The notes under the pieces: model-generated
The model's database searches: none
The model's input: the letters and a program-made list of their open reading frames with translations, nothing else
Told to the model about the DNA's origin: nothing
In this document: positions 22,796 to 35,872 of the stretch, one piece after another
Layout: every line of letters begins with the position of its first letter
How positions within the stretch are numbered: position 1 is the first letter of the stretch
Assembly: GCA_951812925.1 (NCBI GenBank)
Contig: OX638372.1
Span: 10,011,410-10,075,409 of the forward strand
Direction: 5' to 3'
Source: Calliopum simillimum
Taxonomy: Eukaryota > Arthropoda > Insecta > Diptera > Lauxaniidae
Length of the DNA stretch: 64,000 nucleotides
Translations under genes and position numbers: made by a program

Positions 22796-25700
22796 TTAAT
22801 CAATTTCTACCGCCCAGGGGTGACTGACTTTGCCATATTGAATATCCATTAATGTTTCACGTATCAGTTCATGTACTGGTTTCTCTTGCTCCATAGTGGG
22901 AATGTATAAATCCTGTCCCATGTAATTGATACGATTAATTGGGCTGACAACGCAGGCTGTACCGGTGCCGAAAAGTTCAAGTACTCGTCCTTGATTTAAA
23001 AGATCGCAGAGCATTGGCATTGTGAATGTAGCCTCACGTACTTGGAATTTACCCCATTGACGTGATAAGGCTAATATTGAATCTCTAGTAATACCGGGCA
23101 GTATAAGACCATTCAATGGCGGTGTGATCAGTTCTTTCTCTCCTTGATCGTTTACATAGAACATGAATATATTCATGGTGCCAACTTCAGTTAATTGATG
23201 ATCATCACCATATAACCATAGTACTTGTTGAAGACCTTTAGCGGCAGCTTCTTTTTGTACATTGATGGTGGGTGCATAATTGGAGCCCATTTTGCGGTTA
23301 CCAACACCACCTGGCCAGGCTCTGTAAAATTCAAAAAAAATACGAAAATTAAAATTTTGTGCAGTGATAGAATCTTTAGATTACGCAAGCAAATTTTTAG
23401 TAAAAATATTGATTAACATAAACAAGTTTTTCTTTTTACGAGTACAAACCTTGTATAACTGGGATCAGCTAACAAAGAAACTGCACCACTGCTATCGGAT
23501 TTGAAGTATTGTCCAACAGGGCTGAGGATGGTATAAAGTAGCGCAGAGTTGGAGGAAGCAACACCTAATGTGGGCTGTTGGTAGAAGAAGAAGAAGAAAA
23601 ATTATTTATTAGAAATTGTAAGCAATAAATTGTCATAATTTGTTGGTCTAAGACATGAGTTAACTATGCTCCGCGAGGAAAGGGAAGCATACATATGAAG
23701 TTGAAAAGTTTAATAATCGCTTCTTAAACAATTATTCAACTTATAAAAATAAATTTTATTTCTCCAACAGAAAGATGTTAAACATAAATTACAGTTTAAA
23801 GAAAAAAAAGTGAACAAATTGATTTAACGATATAATATGAATTTAAGTCATTATTTACTGAAGCATAAAAGTTGTATTTTAAAAGTTATCTTTCTGACAA
23901 CTATTTTTGATTACTTTGTAATGATACCTACTATTAAACAGGAAGTGAAAAGTTAACAATTAAAATTATATTTTCCATAGATTTTGTGGTTTAATTTCCC
24001 TATAGTTATCTTTGAAAATGTATCATTACTTATGTAAAAAGAAATTGTTTGCCGATCTTGAGCCAAAGCTATAGTCTTTCATGTTTCATTTCACTCGAAA
24101 AAGTCATTAAACCATTTCAGATTTTTTTGTTCTTCTTGTAGACTTACATCAATGCCAATTAAGGTCGGGCGGATATATAAACTGGCAGCATCTTTGTGTG
24201 GTACCCATTCTGAATCAATCGATAATAAACGTGACATACATTTGACAAATTCCTTGCCTTCAAATGTAGGTAAACCGGAACGTTTAGCAGCTAAGTTCAT
24301 GCGGCTCATATTCATGTCTGGACGGAAAATGCGAATTCGGCCATCGACACCACGATATGCTTTCATGCCTTCGAAAAGCTGCAATAAGAGACAAAATAAA
24401 TGAAAACTTTGTTTTCTGTAAAATGATAAGAAATGTGGGCTGTTCGTAAGGCAGTAGATAATACAAAATTGACGTTAAAATGTAATCATTTAAAAACAAA
24501 TTTGCATTGATAAGAAAGCAAAAATATTTTCATTTTTTATTGAATAACAATGATAAAAACAACCTGGGGTTGAGATTTTTCTTTTGTTTTTATTTGCTCG
24601 TCATCTAGTCAATACATCATTTGGCTGATGAAATTGCAAATTTTATTTTAGAATACTAAGTCACAATATTGTTGTATAAAGAAAGTCAATCTTAAAAAAG
24701 TAGGCAATTCGAACTGTTGCTAAAGGCTTCAACTTGCACAAAAATAAAGTTAATTTGTCAAATCATGTATTTTATGTAAATACTTTTTAAAATTTTACTT
24801 TTAAAGCTTAGATTATTGCAATTTGTTAGTTATTTATAAACTAAAAAAAAAATGTGTGGAAAAATTATGATTTGTTTTATACAAAAACAATATAATTTTT
24901 TACATTGTCTATGCTTCCTAGTTGATTTAAAGCTTGAAACTGAATAGCTAAACCCCCTTTCTTTTGATTATTAAAAGTACTTTTTCATAAGCTTACCTCC
25001 AAAGCATAGTGCAACACTTTAGCGGCAGGATGCATAACTAAGTTTTCTAATGGTGTTATCTCTGGATTTTGCCAGCCTCCCAAACTTTTGTGATAATACA
25101 CTTTGAGCATATGATCTGTGAATAATTTTCCAAAGCCCAAATCTTCATCATTATCTGGTTTAGGTTGCAATTGTTGTGGTGTAGCCAAACGCACGGATAG
25201 CTGTGATGCTGAGAATTGATGTCCCACATCATCATCATGTGTGATGGGTTCTGGCGCTTGTGTGTATTGTGTTGAGATTGAAGTTGTTATTTGAAAATCT
25301 GCTTCAATATTTGTTTTGGCCGCTTGCTGTTGTGCGGTTTTCAATGATTGATTACTACATAATCGTATCGATTGTTCAATGAAACGTATCAGACGATGTT
25401 GATTGCGGAAAATATCCTGTAAAGAGAAAAGGAAATACATTTGAGTTTGTGATAACAAATTTTTAATTTTGTAAAAAATTTTAGTTTAAGAATTTTTAGA
25501 GAAAAATGAGACGAATTTGTATTGCTACTTATAAAACTGTAGCACAAAAAAAAAACGCATATTTTGGAATGGTGTTCTATAAAAGTTTAACATTTCAAAT
25601 TTAATTTATATTGTCTATTCCTGAGTGCGTAGTAAGTAATGCCGCCATTCATTTATAGTGACGTGAATGCGATAATCGAAAGTGCGTTTTAATTGTCAGC

Positions 25701-28700
25701 CGAAATTATAATTCAATGATTTTAATGTAAACTTTAGGAAATGCTTAAAACATAGGAAAATCCGGCGCAATTTCATCAAAACGTAATAAAATAAAAGTTC
25801 AACGATCACTTCGTTTGCAGTCCTTAAAAGAATATGTAATTTATTTACATATTAATTAAAAATATTTTTTTTTCTTTCTTTCAATTACGAGTATATGCTT
25901 GTAAGTATTTATGTCGTTTTTTTCTTTTTTTTTTTATATACTAATTAAGAGAATAGTTTAGACAAGTAGAAACAAAATCAATAAATGTTCTACATTTTCG
26001 AAGGTTTAATGTTTTTGCTTGTCTTTTTTTTATTTTATTTTACAACAATTTTAGTTTATGGACCATAGACCATACAGATCATAGTCCATATATTATGGAA
26101 CAAAGACCATAAAAGACAGATCATAGATCATATATTTTAAACTAAGACCATAAAGGACAGATCATAGACCTTCTACTATGGACCATAGATCGTAAATGAT
26201 ATTTTATAAATCAAATATTATGGATCACGGATCAGAAAAGCCAGATCATAGACCATATAGTGTGGACCATAGACCGTACAGTGTGTACCATAGACCATAA
26301 AGGACAGATAAAATATAGATCATATATTTGTATTGTGGACTGTTCTTTTGTCGCATCTGTTAAAATAATTTTTTCCCTGTCCCGGATTGGGCCAACATGA
26401 AAATGGTCAGCCTAGTATAGTTGCGTAACTTTGAAATTTTATATACATAGAACACCACGCTTCAGATAAATTTCCTTCAAAATATTTGGTTTTTATTTAA
26501 GCTCCAGCTTTTATCTATAATTTTTTTTTAAAATACTTAAATTCAAAACTTTAACTTATGATATTCGAACAAGTCTTTAGCATGTAAATTGTAAAAAAAA
26601 AAAACGCAAACGAGGTCAGTGACACAAAGGAAATAAATAATTCATCGATAATTTTTACACAAAATTAAACCAGAAGCTTTGAAAATTTATAAATTCATAT
26701 GATATAATGAAGAATCATCAATTTTTTCAGTAAAAGATATTTAAATTTTCATAAGCAATATTTTGAATATTTTCATTTTAATTTAAATTTTAAATAAACA
26801 AAAGTTTTATTGGAATTTTATTTATAAAAAATTATATAAATTCAAAAATATTCTCAACTAAAAAAAAGTTTTAAGTTCTACATATTTTTGGACATAATTT
26901 TTTACGCAATTAATTTATTACTTATTTGTCTATTTCCGTTTTTTCTTTTTTTATTGGTTTTGTTTGTCAACATAATCGCAGACAGATAGTTTGTATTATT
27001 TATGCAATTATATTTTATATAAATAAAACGTAATTCCGAAAAAAAAGCTGATGAAATTTTGTGAAAAATGAAGAGCAGACAAAATTTTCTTAAAAACAAA
27101 ATACGCGCGATCGATGTGAATACCCAATTTTAAACGATGAATATGCAAAATAGAACTACTTTTAGTTAAAGTATTGTCAAGGTTTTGGAAAAATATAAAG
27201 CGTAAAAATAAGATGATGAAATTTTAGTTAGAAAAACGTTATGTATTTAGTTAATTAGGTAATTAATGCTATAGTTTGTAAAAAATAAAAACAATTAATA
27301 AAACAAACAAGCAAATTGTAGAAAAGATGCACAAGAAGAAGAAGATTGATGCACTATATAGTCGTATATGTACAATGAACATATATATATTATTGTTTAG
27401 ATGTAAATTTAAAGTTTTTTAGAAAATGTATAATAATATTATTCATATAAGTTGGATCGTTCAACCATTTGTTGAATTTTAATGCAATGATAGTGCATAA
27501 AATATGCAGCACGCGCATTTTGCAAGAAATGTTTATGAAATTATGCAAATTTCGGAAAGGTGCACTCATAATGAATAAAAAAAAATTAATTTTTAAAATT
27601 ATTCAAGTGGCCTTTAAATCATTTATGAATTTTACACAAATTTCCACAATGAAATTTTAGCGCCGGACTGATTCTATGAAAATATAATCGTATGATTTCA
27701 AGAAGGAAATGTCATTTGACAAAGTGATTTTTTCTTTAGTGCGTCAAAAAATGTTTTTATGATAGTTACATATGAATCTAAAAACGCTTAAGTCTGCTTT
27801 TTTCATACTTTTCTGGTAAAAAATACTTTATACACGGCACAGTTAAATAAGCAAACACGGAAAACATTCAGGTTATTCAACTTTTTCTCATGTTTTATTG
27901 TATTGTCTTAACCGATCATTTTAGTAATTCAAAAAAATGTTTGTGTTAAATAAAAGATTTTTCAATTTATTAATTATGTAGCCCTCTCGGGCTTCCAAAA
28001 ATTGCCTTAGTGGACGGTATTTCACGTCCCCATGGCGGGGTATTGGTTAAAGTTTTCAACTAGCAATAATCGCACCTCAGTAGAACTTCATTGGTTACGA
28101 TATCGCCTCTGCGCAAAGCTAATTTTTCATAGTTATGACAGCAGCTTAAGTACAGAAAATGATATAAACAACTTGTGAACTATAGCGCATATGTTATGAA
28201 AATGGAAGAATTTCAAACAATAACGCAAAGTAATATCAGGTTTTTAGTGACTCAACCACTCAATGCTAATTTAAAGATTTCATACATAGTATATATAGGG
28301 TTGTTGCTGCACATCGAGTACCTATTCTTTTGTTGAATGAAAAACATTGCATACTGTATGATGTTACATATTGTTATTGTTGTTTATTGACAAAAGTGTC
28401 GTTATCACCACCAACAAACTTCTTTAATATGCGATTGTGCGATTGTTTACAAAAATGTACAACAAGTACGTACTCATCATAAAAAGGTTATTTATGATGG
28501 TACATTTTTAATCTTTATCTGGACAACGCGTGTCTGTGACGTTTATGATTTTGTTTATAATAATATCTACTATACAAGTACATTCCAGATATGTGCCTGC
28601 ATGAATTTAACTTAAGAGATTTAAGAAACAAAATACATGCATATATGTATATATATTTAGTTACTTTTATTAACTGTCAATGTTAATAAGTCATTATAGC

Positions 28701-31206
28701 TATGCAAAAACTAGCACCGATTTGTTAATTTAATTAGGAATGTGGTTAAAGGTATACAAAAAAAAAAAAAACAAAAAAAAACTAATACATCAAAAATATA
28801 AATAAATAGTCTGGTGGAAAAATCCATATTTCCGAAATATATCTTTTTATTTTGACAAAAAAAAAGCAAAAAACTAAATAAGTAAAATAGTCTGATGGAA
28901 AATATCTTTTTTAAAGACAAAACTTTACTTTGAATGATAGATGGAAAACTAACTTGCCGAAAAAATTTTATTCTGACAAAGAAGTGTGCTGTATAAACAT
29001 TAAGAAGTGTGCTGTATAAACATTAATTTATAATGCAAAAAAACTCAATTTTCCAAGACAATTTTCCGTGTCAGAAGTCGATGAAAACGATGATTAAAGT
29101 GAATGAAGCGCACCCACTGTACTCTTCATAACTGGCCTTTAGGCACTACTGGCTTTTTGCAAATCTCAAAAAAAAAAAAAAAAATGGGAAAGAAATGTGA
29201 CTCCAATAAAAAATCACATTTGACCAAAAATAGTTGTGCTTTCATCATTGAACCCGGAACTTATCAGCCGATGTTTTATGTTGTACAACTGAGCTAGATT
29301 ACGTCAGGATAATGTCAACTTGTCCTTATGTGCCAAGTACATATATAAAACAATTCGAGTATTCATACCGAATATTTGCAGCATATTTTTTAAATTTTAT
29401 TGGATCAATCATAGATTTGAGAATAAGTACTTACCAAATCATATTTGGTTCAAGCAAATGTTTCTTTTTTGCAAGCATTCATTTGTTAAAAATGTTCAAA
29501 TCATGTTTTTGGCGGAAACATGCTACCTAGTTTGCTAAAAGCAATTCGGTAAACATTTTTGTCCAAAAATCGATATTTGAAAACATTGATTGATAAATAG
29601 ATCAATATTGCTTTAAATTCGCACATCTATGTACATATATAATATATGTCATCGATACTAACACTATCCATCATAAATATCTATATTATATACCAAACAA
29701 GATTTTACTATAGTGTTGACTTCAACGTTTCAAGTACATATTTATGTATATATTTTTTTAAAGATATAGAGAATTTTTTTTTTTTGCAAAAAACTAAATT
29801 TTTTATTAAGAATATTTTAAGCGCGTCATATATTTGTAAAGATCAATTTTGATATATGTACATAAATCTTTTACCGCACTCCTAGCAAAACGTACAACAA
29901 GTCGACTTGATGCAAGAGCAACGATAGTGCATTAGTCTAAGTACTGGTCGCTGCGCTTAAGAGAATTATTAATGTGAACATCCCAGGTTCAATTCTCGGC
30001 TCGACAAAATTTCCACTTGCAATTTTTTAATTATAATTTATTTAAATAAAAATATATTATTATAATTAAAAAAACAAAGTGCTCTGATGAGCCTATGTGT
30101 GGCAAAAGACGAAACATATATCATCATTGAAAGATTCTTATGTGAAAATCGTTCTTTGTAAATATATGACTAAAAGTTCGATTATATATTAAAATTTTTT
30201 ATTCGGAGATCAGAACACAAGCACAAATTTATCAGTTTATTACATTCATAAAACTTGTCGAATTCATTGTTACTAATTGAACAAAAAAAACAAAAAAAAA
30301 AAAAAAATTAAATTAATACATATATTTAAATTAAAAATAATTGAATAGCAACAGTGATAAAAAAAAACAAAAAAATAGACATTAATAAAGTCAAGCCTGC
30401 ATTCCATCGAATGATGAAGAAATATTTAATTTTTAATAAAAATAATATTTCTTATCAATATGCAGATAAATAATAATTCTTATCAAAATAATTAAATTCT
30501 TCTATTTTTTTATTTGGACGCTTTGACAACTAATTGTACGTTTTGTATCTGTATATACAAATATATATGTATATAAAAATATACTTAAATAAATTAAATT
30601 GACGTAGCTGGTGGGTGCGTTGCTGTTGTCAAGACGCCAAATAAAAAAAAAGAAAGCAAAAACAAATTTTAAATGTTGCCTCTGCAAACGATAAGACATA
30701 CAAAAATTATATGTCTGAGAGAAAGGAAGCCTCGCTCTTAAACTTCAAAGATATTTCGCAAAAAAAACTGTTTACTCTATCGATATATGAGGATATAAAA
30801 AGAATGAAACGAATACGAACTTTTTTGTTCAGAATTTAAAAAAAAAGCAATTTCGGAAATTAATGTGCCCATTAAAATGTCGAAAATTTAAAATCATTTT
30901 GCTATTTTAAACTTTTTAAATATAGCAAGATCTTTCTTTTTTTTTTTTGTTTTATAAAACTTTGAACTCTTGCGACACTAATGAGAGCTTCATAATTTAC
31001 ATGTGGTACAATTTTGAAAACTTTTTTTAATTTCAACAGTTAAAGTTTTGAGTAATCGATACTAGTAAAAACTATATATTATATGTTAACATATATTTGT
31101 TAAAATTTTGCAAATTTGTTATGCTGCGCTAAATTTTCTTTTGCTAAAAGTAATTTATTAGAAAAAGTGTATATACCTTAGCGTTAATTGCCATTTTGGT
31201 CGTCAT
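22796..31206 (-). CDS. Branched-chain amino-acid aminotransferase
   Basis: PLP enzyme that moves the amino group of Leu, Ile or Val to 2-oxoglutarate, the first step of their breakdown. Five coding exons on the - strand: 31206-31177, 25416-24997, 24378-24148, 23574-23450 and 23321-22796. All have GT/AG borders and are in frame, giving 443 residues. Residues 1 to about 45 (MTTKMAINAK, then DIFRNQHRLIRFIEQSIRL) are basic and amphipathic, like a mitochondrial import sequence. A Gln/Asp-rich insert follows to about 105. The fold-type IV core is clear: LHYALELFEGMKAYRG, FRPDMNMSRM, YIRPTLIGIDPTLG, LSPVGQYF, GGVGNRKMGSNYAPT with the PLP Lys at 279, and the GTGTACVVSP loop. The insert makes it longer than the usual 380-400. 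The first exon is placed by its in-phase ATG, donor (AAG|GTATAT) and fit; it is the least certain part. Confidence 0.9.
26045..26340. repeat. GACCATAGATCATA minisatellite
   Basis: Degenerate tandem array of short units such as GACCATAGACCATA, AAAGGACAGATCATA and TATTATGGA. The repeat units are irregular, unlike the evenly spaced repeats of a CRISPR array. Confidence 0.75.
29925..30005 (+). repeat. tRNA-like (SINE-type) module
   Basis: GATAGTGCATTAGTCTAAGT resembles a degenerate A box, and AGGTTCAATTCTCGG a B box, spaced about 55 bp apart. They are followed by an A/T-rich tail. There is no complete cloverleaf, so it is not called a tRNA gene. Confidence 0.4.
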
Positions 31207-31479
31207 TTTTGTTGTTGAAGAAAGTAAAACTTTATTTTTTAGTTAAAAACTTCACAGAATTTGTTTGAAGACCCGCTCGCTCTTCAAAACTTTTAAATCA
31301 CTTAAATTGTCTTTCTTTTGTAACAGCTCAAGAGGTTACACTTTTTTTTTTTTGCTTAATTTGCTTTTATATTTTCTTTCTTTTTTACTTTAAACACTTC
31401 AGTATTTATTTATGCTTTTAGCGTCAACAATTTTAATCTTTATTGCTTTAATTTATTTTTTATTATTCCAGAACAACTT

Positions 31480-31600
31480 TACTGCTCGTAGTGGTGCTGC
31501 TACCAAACAACTGAGCTGAGTGCGGTTCTGTTGGTCCTATCTATAGGTCGCCGAATCGAACGAATCGTTTGATCTGGATCCGTTCGCATGCGATCGTACG
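31480..31600 (-). promoter_or_regulatory. Possible start region of the aminotransferase gene
   Basis: Read on the - strand, the locally GC-richer stretch contains CTCAGTTGTTTGG. TCAGTT matches the insect initiator, with a start near 31512, about 306 bp upstream of the ATG. There is no TATA box in the right place and the downstream element match is poor. The call rests on composition and one motif. Confidence 0.3.
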
Positions 31601-32249
31601 CATTCGTGTGCTGAGCGCATACAAGAATTTTTTAATTTTTTGGTTTTCTTTTTTTTTTTTTTTGTTTAAAGACTTATGTAGGCTGTCGTCTGTCAAGTGT
31701 AGTGCTGTTGGGGGGCAGGCAGCTAGTCAGCCACTGACGCGCGCGCTTTAGTGAGCAGACGCGGAGAGTATGAGCAACTAGCACAGCAGCGATCCGAGAG
31801 TGTTGTTGTTTGCTGAAATTGTTGCTACTCCACTAGGCTTGTTGTACTAAAAAGTAAAAAAATAAAAGAAATGAAGGAAAATCAAAACGTGCCAGTGCAG
31901 AGAATAACTTTTATACATATATGTATATAAGAAGAACAAAATTAAGAGAACATTCATCATTAATTGAACTAAAAAAATAAAAAAGCAAATAAACCTCATT
32001 AAACATTTACTTTTTCTGCAGTTTTTTATTTTAAATAAATGGATGCAAAAATTTTGGGGTTATCGAAATCAAATTCGATCGAATTAATCAATATTTTTCG
32101 ATTTCAAAACATTTTTCAGCTTATTTATATCTAAATTTTACAAGCTTTTAAAAATTTCAATATTTTTTTTTTACATTTTTGGAATCTTACAAATTTAAAC
32201 ATTTATTTATTTCAGTTTAGTTTATATAATTTTTTAGAAGGACTTCTTA
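31601..32249. other. Spacer upstream of the aminotransferase gene
   Basis: Moderately GC-rich to about 31850, then AT-rich. It may hold promoter-proximal DNA, but no defined site is seen. Confidence 0.35.
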
Positions 32250-33145
32250 GGGCCAGTTTTTCAGTGCAAGTTTAACTCATTTTCTGGTTTAAACTAAGTT
32301 TAAACTCAGGAATGAGTTTTTCGGTGAATGTTAAACGTAGTTTAAACTTCGTTTAACTGAACGATATTGACCGTTTAAATTCCGTTTAACCTATAATTTT
32401 ATTTTGACAACTGTTAATAAATAAATCAAAATTGACATATTTTATAAAAAAAAAAAAACGAAAAAATAAAACAAATAAACAACTGAATAGAATAAAATCC
32501 ATAATTTGAAAAAAAAAAAGAAATTAATTCTTCGTCTTTTATTTTATTTTGAAAATAAGAAATTCATAAACTTCACTTTTGATCACTATTTAATGTGATC
32601 ACGTTCTGTATATGATTTCCAATCATTATGACCATAAAATTGCTTATACATTGGGAGCAACCAAGATACCCTTGGGCAAAGCTTTGACACTGGCTTCCTT
32701 TACCAGTCACCAACATCCGCATTTCGACTTGATCACGTTGCACTTGCTAAGCGTTGATATACAACCGTTGTGGTGGCCAAACTCCAATAATTGAGAGCCT
32801 CAAAAATAACTTTTCGCAGGAACACGTGCAATTAAAATTTTTTTGTAGAAACCCGCTGCTTTATTGTTGCTGATGCTGCTCCTGACATTGCTTCAGCTTT
32901 CCAGAAGAATCAGAAGGATTTTAGGGAAACTTGAAATTTCTCGCTGCAAGTTGTCAAAAAATTTCAATATTTATACGTCAACAGCTTGTCATTTTTCAGT
33001 AATGCCTACTAAAAATCAAATTAACGAGTTTCAGTTAAACTCGCACTGAAAAAGTCATTTCATAGTTAAACGAGTTTAACAATTTAAACGAGTTTAATAT
33101 AACTTAGTTTAAACGAAGTTTAAACTTGCACTGAAAAACTGGCCC
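32250..33145. mobile_element. Non-autonomous PIF/Harbinger-type element, 896 bp
   Basis: Perfect 26-bp terminal inverted repeats start GGGCCAGTTTTTCAGTGCAA at both ends. The trinucleotide TTA flanks both ends (32247-32249 and 33146-33148), the target duplication expected of PIF/Harbinger. Subterminal GTTTAAAC words are repeated on both sides. The centre (about 32600-32800) is less AT-rich and reads as a 60-codon open frame of unknown origin, much too short for a transposase. Confidence 0.85.
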
Positions 33146-33201
33146 TTAGTCTTGAGAAAAATTGTATACATGCGAGTATTTTTAAGGAGTTGTGTTTAAT
33201 A

Positions 33202-33359
33202 TATGTGACCTGGTCTATGAAAAGGAGGCTTACGTGCGAAAAAAAAAAATTTCGTGAAAACAGCTTCCAGCTTTTAAAGGTCAATTTATGCGAATCGGCA
33301 AAAAATTGGAAAATTTTTTTTTTGACACGTAAGCACCTTTTTATAGACCAGGTCACATA
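33202..33359. mobile_element. Short MITE, 158 bp
   Basis: Inverted ends of about 35 bp begin TATGTGACCTGGTCTAT and run to CTTACGTG, with three or four mismatches. It lies 56 bp from the Harbinger-type element. The superfamily is not clear. Confidence 0.75.
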
Positions 33360-33451
33360 TAACAAGTTTTCCACAATATATTGATATTTTTTCAAATTAA
33401 ACTTTTTCTAAATTAAATTAAACTTTGCAAAAAAAAAACATATAAACTGAT

Positions 33452-34142
33452 ATATCGATACTTTAGAGCGCTATAGTCCTATCTCCACTTTTTGCGATTT
33501 TGAGATTTTTGCAGTTATGGCAACATTGTGGGCTTCTTTACCGTGTGGAAAACTGTGTGATATCAAAAAACCACTAAAATACCAAAATATTCGATTATTA
33601 AGAAAAATCATATCTCCAAACTGTAATTTTTTCAAGAGCGCTACTGTTCTATCTCCACTGAATATTCAAATAAGTCACATTTTTAAAAAAAATCTTCGTT
33701 TTTTCGTGTTTTCTTCGCGTTTCATGACTTTTTGCGACATTTTAGTAAACAAATTTGGTTACACCCAAGGCTCCACTCTTGTTTGTTGGAACCAAAAATT
33801 CAAAAAAAAAAAAATCAAAAAAAAAAAAAAAATTCGTTTTTTTCGTGTTTTCTACGCGTTTCATGACTTTTTCCGACATTTTAGTGGAAAAATTTCAAAA
33901 AGTGTACTAAATACGCAAAAGTAATGACATACCGTAAATTGGCTGGCATTTCGTCAGAAATTAATGAAATTCATTAAAAACATTAAATTATGTTAAAATA
34001 TACTATAGGTAAAAATATTGCATGTATCGTTATATCAAAATAGCAGCCAATCCTAAATAACCACTGTTTGAAATCTTCTTTTTGCATTTCCCAACAATTG
34101 GAAAAATGGAGATAGGACTATAGCGCTCTAAGGTATCGATAT
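33452..34142. mobile_element. Non-autonomous TIR element, 691 bp
   Basis: Inverted ends of 36 bp with one mismatch begin ATATCGATAC and contain TTAGAGCGCTATAGTCCTAT. The interior holds two copies of a block of about 60 bp (TTCGTGTTTTCTTCGCGTTT, CATGACTTTTTGCGACATTT) at about 33690 and 33835, and an internal partial copy of the end (GAGCGCTACTGTTCTATCTC) at 33637. There is no transposase frame. Confidence 0.8.
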
Positions 34143-34847
34143 GTACTCGTATGTATATCTGTAACGACAGCAGCAATTGTTATGAAACTTGTTATATGGA
34201 TGAACATTATGTCTATCAAGCGATTTGCAAAAAGGTTCATTTAATTTAAAGAAGGTTTAATTCCTGTATTTAAATTTCCCAGAGTTCTTTCGAATTATAT
34301 AATTCAGGTAAATAAAAAAAGATTATCACAGAAATAGCAGATGCAGATCACAAATATTACGCTTTAAGTGTTTTTTTTTTATATAGTGTGGATACAACCT
34401 CACGAATCCATTATAATCCTGGCATTGAACAAATTTTTCTTCGGCCTTATTTCTTTGAGTTATTCCCGATTAGCCAAAGTTATTAAGTACCCACGCGGAA
34501 AGCAAAAATATGTATATAAAAATTAACACAAACGTTTTGATAAATGCGTGCAAACGACAGATTTAGGTTTTTTTTTTTTTGACTCAAGTCAGGAAACATT
34601 AGGCAGCAGCATATTATTTTTATAATAATTGATTTGACTATAAGGGATTGTTTAAAACGTTTTAAGAAAGCTGGGAAAAAATTCTGACTCAATAATTTTT
34701 ATGGGTCCAACAAGAATTTTTCATAACGGATTAAATTATTAACCAAGTTTTTTTCTACAGAACATTATTGAACAGTATGGCAAATTTTGATAGAAGGTCA
34801 TTTTAAAACAAATAGAGTTTCAGTCAAGTTTATTATAATGTTGGCAG

Positions 34848-34940
34848 TGGTGTAGATGGCTAATGAGTGCATCTATCAGACTGTTTGTGCTTATTAAACA
34901 ACAATGTTCTCCCGGTTCAAATCTCATCCAACGCCGAACA
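34848..34940 (+). repeat. tRNA-like (SINE-type) module
   Basis: AGTGGTGTAGATGGCTAATG resembles an A box and CCGGTTCAAATCTCAT a B box. An AT-rich tail with T runs follows. No complete cloverleaf. Confidence 0.45.
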
Positions 34941-35068
34941 CAAATTATTGTTTTTTAATTTAATGTTTTTTTATTTTAATTGTTTCTCTTTTTTTAATAT
35001 AAATTGCTTAAAAAAAAAAAAAAAATAAAACTAGTAAGGGTGTAACATTTGGCCTGGCCAAACATTAA

Positions 35069-35826
35069 ATACCCTACACTGCAGTATTTCGAAAATTTTG
35101 CTTATATGGGAGGTGCCACGCCCTTTTGTCCGAGTTCACCCAGTTTTTTGTCAGAGTTTGAATTTATAGTTCTTAGTATTTGAGTGAAATTTGGTTGAAT
35201 TATCTCAAAAACTGTTTCCAGTATAGCGTTTCAAACCTTTTGCTTATATGGGAGGTGCCACACCTTCTTGTCCGATTTTATCCAGTTTTTGCTTAAAGCT
35301 TGCATTTATAATTTTAAGTGTCTAAATAAAATTTAGTTCGATTATCTCAAAAAACGCTTTCAGTTTAGCGTTTTGAAGCTTTTGCTTATATGAGAGGTGC
35401 CACGCCCTCTTGTCCGAATTCACCCAGTTTTGACTCAAAGCTTGCGCTTAAAATTTGTAGTATTTATGTGTATTTTGGTTGCATTATCGTGAAAAATAAT
35501 CCAAAAGTAGCATTTTGAATATATTTTTTGTATGGGTGGTAGGCGTGTCCGTTGACCGATTTCAGCCATTTTCAATCCCCCGAGCTAACTTTGACGACGG
35601 AGACTGTGCACTAAATTTCATTGAATTATCTTGCTTAGTTTTCCCAAAAAATGTATTTCCACACACAGCCAGCCACCCAGCCAGCCAGCCAGCCAGACGG
35701 ACATGGCTATATCGACTTAGGAGGTGACGCTGATCAAGAATATATATACTTTTCTATACCTGCCACGCCTCCTTCTCTGCGTTACAAGCGGAAGGACAAA
35801 GTGAATATACCCTGGGTGTAGGGTAT
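35069..35826 (+). mobile_element. Dispersed GCCACGCCC-class element, 758 bp
   Basis: The segment is bounded by ATACCCTACAC and its inverse GTGTAGGGTAT. The first half has three tandem units of about 145 bp, each with TTTTGCTTATATGGGAGGTG, CCACGCCC, TTGTCCGA and TTCACCCAGTTTT. The second half carries AGCCAGCCAGACGGACATGG and TGATCAAGAATATATATACT. An inverted partial copy lies at 58946-59460 and a fragment at 20770. No coding frame is present. Confidence 0.7.
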
Positions 35827-35837
35827 AAAAATTACAT

Positions 35838-35872
35838 TCCTGTTTGTATTTGTATTTGTATTTGTATTTATT
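35838..35872 (+). repeat. TTTGTA microsatellite
   Basis: About five units of the hexamer TTTGTA directly follow the end of the dispersed element. Confidence 0.85.

Larger units (their letters stand above)
25417..31176 (-). other. 5.8-kb first intron of the aminotransferase gene
   Basis: AT-rich intron with a GACCATA minisatellite (26045-26340), a 23-bp direct duplication at about 28979-29025 (GAAGTGTGCTGTATAAACAT), and a tRNA-like module at about 29925. No other exon is supported. Confidence 0.55.

Noticed and set aside
24152..24499. Open frames antisense or out of frame to aminotransferase exon 3
   Set aside because: The aminotransferase frame accounts for the conservation; the others are incidental.
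26045..26340. Regular-looking short repeats that might suggest a CRISPR array
   Set aside because: The units are degenerate with no constant-length spacers, and the host is a eukaryote; it is a minisatellite inside an intron.
32612..32794. 60-residue frame inside the Harbinger-type element as a gene
   Set aside because: No domain, no regulatory context, and it lies within a mobile element; kept only as a possible captured fragment.
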